Both the position numbers and the translations under genes were made by a program. Positions 59,140-64,000 of a stretch of DNA of 64,000 bases are shown piece by piece (position 1 is the first letter of the stretch; each line of letters opens with the position of its first letter). The stretch is taken from NCBI GenBank assembly GCA_942159475.1, contig OW804096.1, positions 44,825,744-44,889,743 on the forward strand. The letters run 5' to 3'. The stretch comes from Sthenelais limicola. Its lineage: Eukaryota; Annelida; Polychaeta; Phyllodocida; Sigalionidae. The notes under the pieces were generated by a model. It was not told the DNA's origin. It was given only the letters and a program-made list of their open reading frames with translations, and did no database searches.

Positions 59140-60500
59140 TGTAGTAAACTACTTCCATTAATCCACTAGTGGTTTAACACTGACAATTAAATCATGTCCG
59201 ATACCCGCACATCAGATCCACCGTTGGGCAAAATTTGACCAAATGTAGCACACAAATACAATCAAACTCTTTGAAACCCAGTTTAATTTATGTGATATAT
59301 GGATACGCTTGTCCTGGGTTCATCCTGAGGATTTGGGAACGATAATCCCATCATTAGAAAGATGTCGGACTGGTAAACATTAAGATTGGAAATCCCATAG
59401 GAGAAAAATCATTGACATCGATATTTATGATGAGGACTTAAGATAATTTCAAAATATCATTTATTTAACAATTGTTTTGATATTTTGGTAAACCTTGAAT
59501 GTTCATTTTATGTGATGTTTTTGAGGAATTTGATTTAATTGATTATTTCATCACGGTGCGGGAGATTAATCTATTACATTAAAAATAAATATATTGTACC
59601 GCTACATAGGTTTAGTACCGCTACATGTCGGTATATTTACTGATATATGGCTTTGTAGGATTCATTGAAATCATGATTATTTCTGTTGCCAAATGAATCA
59701 ACCATAGGTATCCTACACTCAACACGATTTATTAAACAGTAAAAATAATGATATATGTATATCTCGTCCTGCTACCACCATATAACATATATCATATATG
59801 AAAATACATATAATTATCGGTGCTCTGTATACTCGGGAATCATAATTCTATTAGATTCTCTTTATTAGATCGATACATTCAAGTTAAAACATACCTTACT
59901 GTTGGTATTCTATGTCGAACAGCTGAAAGAATCTATAGCTTTATATTTTCTCCTGACATGAATTTAAATGTTGCACGGCCACCCAACGCCACCCAATCGG
60001 AGACAGGCTGCTAGACCCAATACTTTGATGAAAACTACTAGAGGAAAATAGTATCATATGGTAGTTATCTCCTTCAGCTATACTATTCCTGTGTAATAAA
60101 ATAGGAAGTTATCCTATATTGTGTCTGAAATGAAGACATATGAGATAACATAGGATAACACAATTCTTTGAGACAGCCTCCGCTCATCCGGTCACATGAC
60201 AGTGCATCCACAAGTCTAGCAATAAGCTAATTTGATCAGATTTTGAAATATTAACCCTTATGACTGTATGAATAGGACACAAACGCTGGGATGGATTTTA
60301 TTTTTTATTCTCTTTAAATCTCTTTTCACTGCTTAAATGCTACTGTTATTATACATGTATAAACGATATTTGATATAATATGCATTTAGATCTAGAAATC
60401 GTGAATTAATATTTAGAATTATAACAGCAACGTCTGAAAATATTGTAAATGTTACATAATGATTGTTGGCTGAATAAAACTATTTTAAATACAAAAGAAA
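59140..60500. other. Non-coding stretch, nothing recognised
   Basis: A 12-bp direct repeat (gtaccgctacat) occurs twice at 59597 and 59615. Otherwise AT-rich without supportable genes. Confidence 0.4.
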
Positions 60501-60507
60501 TACATTA

Positions 60508-61450
60508 ATTCAATATGGTGGATCATAATATTCTGTCATACAAGTTGAAACAATATATATTCAGTTTTTAAAAATAATCGATAGTCTTATCTTGTTAACC
60601 ATACACCAAGTACCTTTGCTAATCAATGTAAATCATGGCAATGCCACGTAAACTGTTGGGTTCTACAAGGGTCAATCCTTGGCCCATTGTACTTCATGAT
60701 ATGATCTGGCCAGTGTCCTGACTGGTGGATGTAAATTCAGGATACAATGTCATGCATATGATAATGTGATGTCATGTGAGGTCAAAATGCAGTGTAACGT
60801 CTATATGGGTGGTGAAAAGAGAACAATCTAAATGTGAATTCAGACAAGACAAAATATTCAAGATTCCAACCACCTCTAATACCTAACCACCTCTATAATT
60901 TCGTTATATTTAAAAATAAACCTTGATCTGATCTGCCATTAAAGTTTCACCTGGAGCGAACCAGTAAAACAACAGCACACAATGTCTTTGCACTGGGAAA
61001 ACTGTAAACACTTAACAACCATTACCATTATTTCTTTTACCCATGTTGATTACAATGACGAGGCCAATCAGCAATTACTGAATAAATATCAGAAACTGCA
61101 AAACAAAACCTTCCGCATCTGTCTAATCCCACGCCCATGCACGCCCTCCCACACAGACTCAGGAAAACATGTAGGGGCCTAACTTATATCTGCAGGCCCA
61201 TGTACCCGCGCTTAGCACAAGATTAGCACATATCAAGCATTTGCATACAAAACATCAAGGGATCCAGAATGTATTGAATATATGTCTATGGTAATAGCTT
61301 AACCAGACTTAGACATGCTCCAGTGTTGAGAGCACCTCCAATTACATTCAACTTAAATACTCCCAGGGTACCCAGTGCTGACCTGAAAATGAAAGAAATA
61401 TAACCACCTGTGTCAGTTTGCGCATGGTATGGGTTGAGAGTGAATTTTGG
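60508..61450 (+). pseudogene. Decayed LINE reverse transcriptase (Jockey/CR1-like)
   Basis: Conserved LINE RT landmarks appear in order but in shifting frames with stops. MVDHNILSYKL near 60515 corresponds to the family DxVDHxILLxKL. LQGSILGPLYF near 60663 corresponds to PQGSILGPLLF. A ruined YADD region follows near 60740-60760. LLNKYQKLQNKTFRIC (61074-61121) matches the C-terminal LNKLQxLQNRAxRI motif of Jockey/CR1-group elements. RHAPVLRAPP near 61312 matches the region before the tail. The endonuclease and 5' part are not seen, so it is a 5'-truncated, frameshifted fossil. The open frame at 60982-61182 is its longest intact piece. Confidence 0.8.
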
Positions 61451-61503
61451 TTAGCTTTGGGAACATTGTCTAATCCGATGACACTTTTAATGCCTTATCA
61501 TGT

Positions 61504-61720
61504 TTAAAGATACACGCGGGTGTCAACACACACGCCACCTAGCCGCTAGGCTAAGCGGCTTATTTGTTTCTTTGAAATATTTCCTTGTATCATAAGTTTA
61601 GATGTATTTACGGGGTTCGAAAGTGCGCCCGTTGGCGGAGCTTAGGAAAAGCTGCCTAAGTTGAGCCCGGAAAACCTTCTCAACAACAAATTTAGATGCA
61701 TTTGTGCACGATTGATCACA
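61504..61720 (-). repeat. Second member of the 37092-37644 inverted-end family
   Basis: Reads as the reverse complement of the right end of that element: tip ttaaagatacacgcgggtgt, then the gccacctagccgct block and the aaatatttc block. A second, diverged copy of the cgtgcacaaatgcatctaaa segment follows at 61680-61715, so this copy has an internal duplication. A small palindrome (agccgctaggctaagcggct) lies at 61541-61560. The other end of the element was not located. Confidence 0.7.
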
Positions 61721-61739
61721 ACATTTTTTGATTATTTGA

Positions 61740-63120
61740 TTATTTCCCAGTAAATCTGTAGCATATGACTTCAAATATATGTGTAGATAATTTTGGAAAA
61801 AATCAGTAGACAATTCTTTTTTATATAGTAAACCGTGAATCAACGGGCATATCAATCATAGACAATTTACCCTAAGTCGACGCTTGAAATTGAAGAATTA
61901 AGATAGAATTTCAATTCATCATGTCTCGTTCCATTCTCCCTATATTTGTAAACATGCCCAGTTGTTTATGACACGATGGTTAGACATGTAGAAATATCAT
62001 GTATTGTATAATTAGAACTTCATAAATTATGATTGCCGTATAAATATTGCTTTGAGTATTTCTTTAATCGATTTCTTTAATACACTTTAACAATAATGCA
62101 TATATAATGTACATGTATGCATGTAAGTACATGTAAGAACGAGAAAGAGATGATCAATTTTCGTGTGATATTATTTGCTTTTCATCGATTTACAGCCCAC
62201 AGATTTCTACACAGCCGAGTTGTTAAATCGATACATACCCGTGTGTGCTCCCGCCCATGTTTCCCTCACTAGTAATGCATGTCTGTGCAATTCATTACCA
62301 ACTTGACAGAGAACGGAAAATATCCAAGGTGATACATACATCACTAGTGGTAGCGCTAGATCGCTTTATTTCCCCTTGTAATGCCAGTGATATGGAATCA
62401 AGCGGAGACGGATAAAAAGGATATATATGTTGGCATGTCACAATCGCTGTTGCACCGTCGACAGTGTCTATGCCGTCAGAACCAATCTTGATCCAAAACT
62501 GCTGATCTCCCCTTTACTCCTTTTCTTGTCATCCCTACATCTAATTTCCCTTAAATCATCTTGCTTCGTTCCGTCCCTCTCGCTTCCTATGACGGCGCCC
62601 GACTTTGCTCTCTTTTCACTTTTTTATTATCAATTACGAGGAGAAGAAGAATCGATGAGAGGAGAGGAGTCGAACTGTTCAATCGGTTTGCGATGAGACA
62701 TGTTCAAAATATGCTCATTTCCTTTCTTTCTGTTTCCCATCTGAAAATGCCTACGTCTGCTGTCTCCCAATAGCCACTGATATTCATTCTAAACCTTCAT
62801 ATCGAGTCCTCCCCTCCCCTGCCTCTCTTCCCAGATCAGATCCCTAACGTCTCTCCTTACAAATCTCTGTTTTTTCGTTTTCATCGTTCATCTGCCTCAT
62901 ACTTTGCCCAACGCGTGACCTTATCAAACCTATCCACCTACTTTCCTGCATCCTCCTCCTATTACTTCTTCTATATATTCTATTTCGTCTTCACCTCTTC
63001 CTTCCCTCGCAACCAGCATGCAGGTGTCTAGATACAGAAGTCTCTTCCTTCAGGCCTCGATGTTCAGAATCACAGCACACGTAATTATCAGGGCTGAATA
63101 TGGTAAAAAGACATCATCAC
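61740..63120. other. Non-coding stretch, pyrimidine-skewed in the right half
   Basis: From about 62500 the plus strand is markedly C/T-rich; this bias generates the Leu/Ser/Phe-rich frames at 62427-62773, which I do not call. No repeats. Confidence 0.4.
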
Positions 63121-63124
63121 GGAT

Positions 63125-63191
63125 GAATGCATTACCTAATTTGTGAGCGGCCGCTGTTAGAGAGCGGATTTTTGCGCAGGCGGTACTAAAT
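63125..63191 (+). promoter_or_regulatory. Candidate CpG-rich promoter (NRF1-like and YY1-like motifs)
   Basis: CpG-rich patch with gcggccgc (63148-63155), an NRF1-like tgcgcaggcgg (63173-63183) and, overlapping the start codon, aaatatggcgg resembling a YY1 site. This combination is typical of TATA-less animal promoters with short 5' UTRs. Confidence 0.42.
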
Positions 63192-63234
63192 ATGGCGGAG
63201 GTTCAGTGCTCTCGTACCATCTCACACCAAGCAG
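63192..63234 (+). CDS. Candidate first coding exon
   Basis: The ATG in aaatatggcgg (A at -3, G at +4) opens MAEVQCSRTISHQA and reaches the donor gcag|gtaaaa after 43 nt (phase 1). The promoter-like patch just upstream supports a genuine gene 5' end reading out of the window. No family is identifiable from 14 residues. Confidence 0.4.
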
Positions 63235-63239
63235 GTAAA

Positions 63240-64000
63240 ATATATAGCAAATAAGTAGAATGCATGTATCGCATATGGACAGCGTTGCGCGGTTGAGGAC
63301 TGTTGACATTTTTCTTGCACCTTGTCTAGATGCCCACCAAAGCCTATCACGAGTAAGGCATTATTGCCTGTTCGCTCCGAACGCCTCACCTTCGCCGCTT
63401 TTTCTCCTTTTCATCTCTACTCTTTTTGCCAGTTCGATTTCTCCATAGTCCCTTTTTATGCTTGTGTTTTTAACTCACGAGTTATTTTCATTCTTCCTAT
63501 ACTTCATTTACTTTAAGCTATGCTATCTCTACTTAGATCTCTTTCCTCGCTATACTATAATGTTTCTATCTACCAACAAGCTACATTACAGGCTTCTCTT
63601 CCATCTTCACCCTTTTTTGTATATAGGTTGGACAGTTTTATCATATTACATTTCTCCTGACAGCATTCCTTCATTTTGTTTCTGTATACATAGATCTATA
63701 CCTATATAGTGAAGGTCGTTGCCACTCTTCTACTATTTATATCCTACGCCCTCTTGTCATATTATGTATGTGAAACAACCGACGGATGAACAAACCCTAA
63801 GTTCTTCGCTGTTCTGTAAATGTGATGCTCGCTCCTGTTTCTGACATCTGTGTTGATGCGAGGCGGATCCCTTTCTCAGAAAATCTATCCTTGATATACT
63901 GAATTTCTGTGTAGCTAACTGCGCTATTATACCCATTTCGAGCTACATTGTCTCCTTCATATTCATATCGGCATCTTCATTCTACCAAGTATGAACAAAG
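63240..64000. other. Presumed first intron of the gene starting at 63192
   Basis: Pyrimidine-skewed DNA. The frames at 63260-63709 are hydrophobic products of that bias and are not called. No second exon was identified before the window ends. Confidence 0.3.

Noticed and set aside
62427..63709. Several hydrophobic plus-strand frames
   Set aside because: Products of a C/T-rich strand bias, giving Leu/Ser/Phe-rich text in every frame.
1..64000. CRISPR array, bacterial operon or ribosomal RNA gene
   Set aside because: No regularly spaced repeats with unique spacers, no operon-like ORF runs and no rRNA landmark were seen; the window is eukaryotic in character.

Overview
The window looks like nuclear DNA of an animal, probably a marine invertebrate. 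It is AT-rich by eye (roughly one third G+C) with many TA-type simple repeats. No long uninterrupted host gene is visible, but there are many short open segments ending in splice-donor-like sequences, and relics of several transposon classes. Nothing suggests bacterial or organellar DNA. Placement in a mollusc-like lineage is only an inference from the kinds of repeat present.

The clearest content is mobile DNA. (1) Positions 931-2410 are a DNA transposon with near-perfect 40-bp terminal inverted repeats and no transposase; its interior carries a 20-bp tandem repeat. (2) Positions 25762-27876 hold a truncated DIRS/Ngaro-type retrotransposon: an intact gag-like ORF, one in-frame TGA, then a reverse transcriptase that stops just after catalytic motif A. 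The whole is bracketed by two identical 47-bp direct repeats. (3) Positions 60508-61450 are a decayed LINE of the Jockey/CR1 type. (4) Four smaller dispersed families occur at least twice each or show inverted ends: 20471-20665 with 34810-34975; 37092-37644 with 61504-61720; 13405-14330 with 29000-29230; and a fold-back at 40556-40995. (5) Two tRNA-like SINE heads (32116-32185, 35462-35545) and a possible U4 snRNA pseudogene (36142-36192) are present.

Host coding content is uncertain. The best candidate is a first coding exon at 12032-12175 with a textbook start context and a consensus donor. CpG-dense patches with plausible promoter motifs and short first exons occur near 17480-17592, 25300-25388, 47160-47250 and 63125-63234. 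Candidate internal exons lie at 24408-24671, 34181-34393 (minus), 40362-40408, 49710-49860, 52845-53053 (minus) and 58743-59122. None was matched to a named protein family, so no symbols are given and confidences are low. In a window this size, short open frames next to a donor-like hexamer are expected by chance.

The remaining sequence, most of the window, is intergenic or intronic-looking DNA with microsatellites, small palindromes and short tandem duplications.
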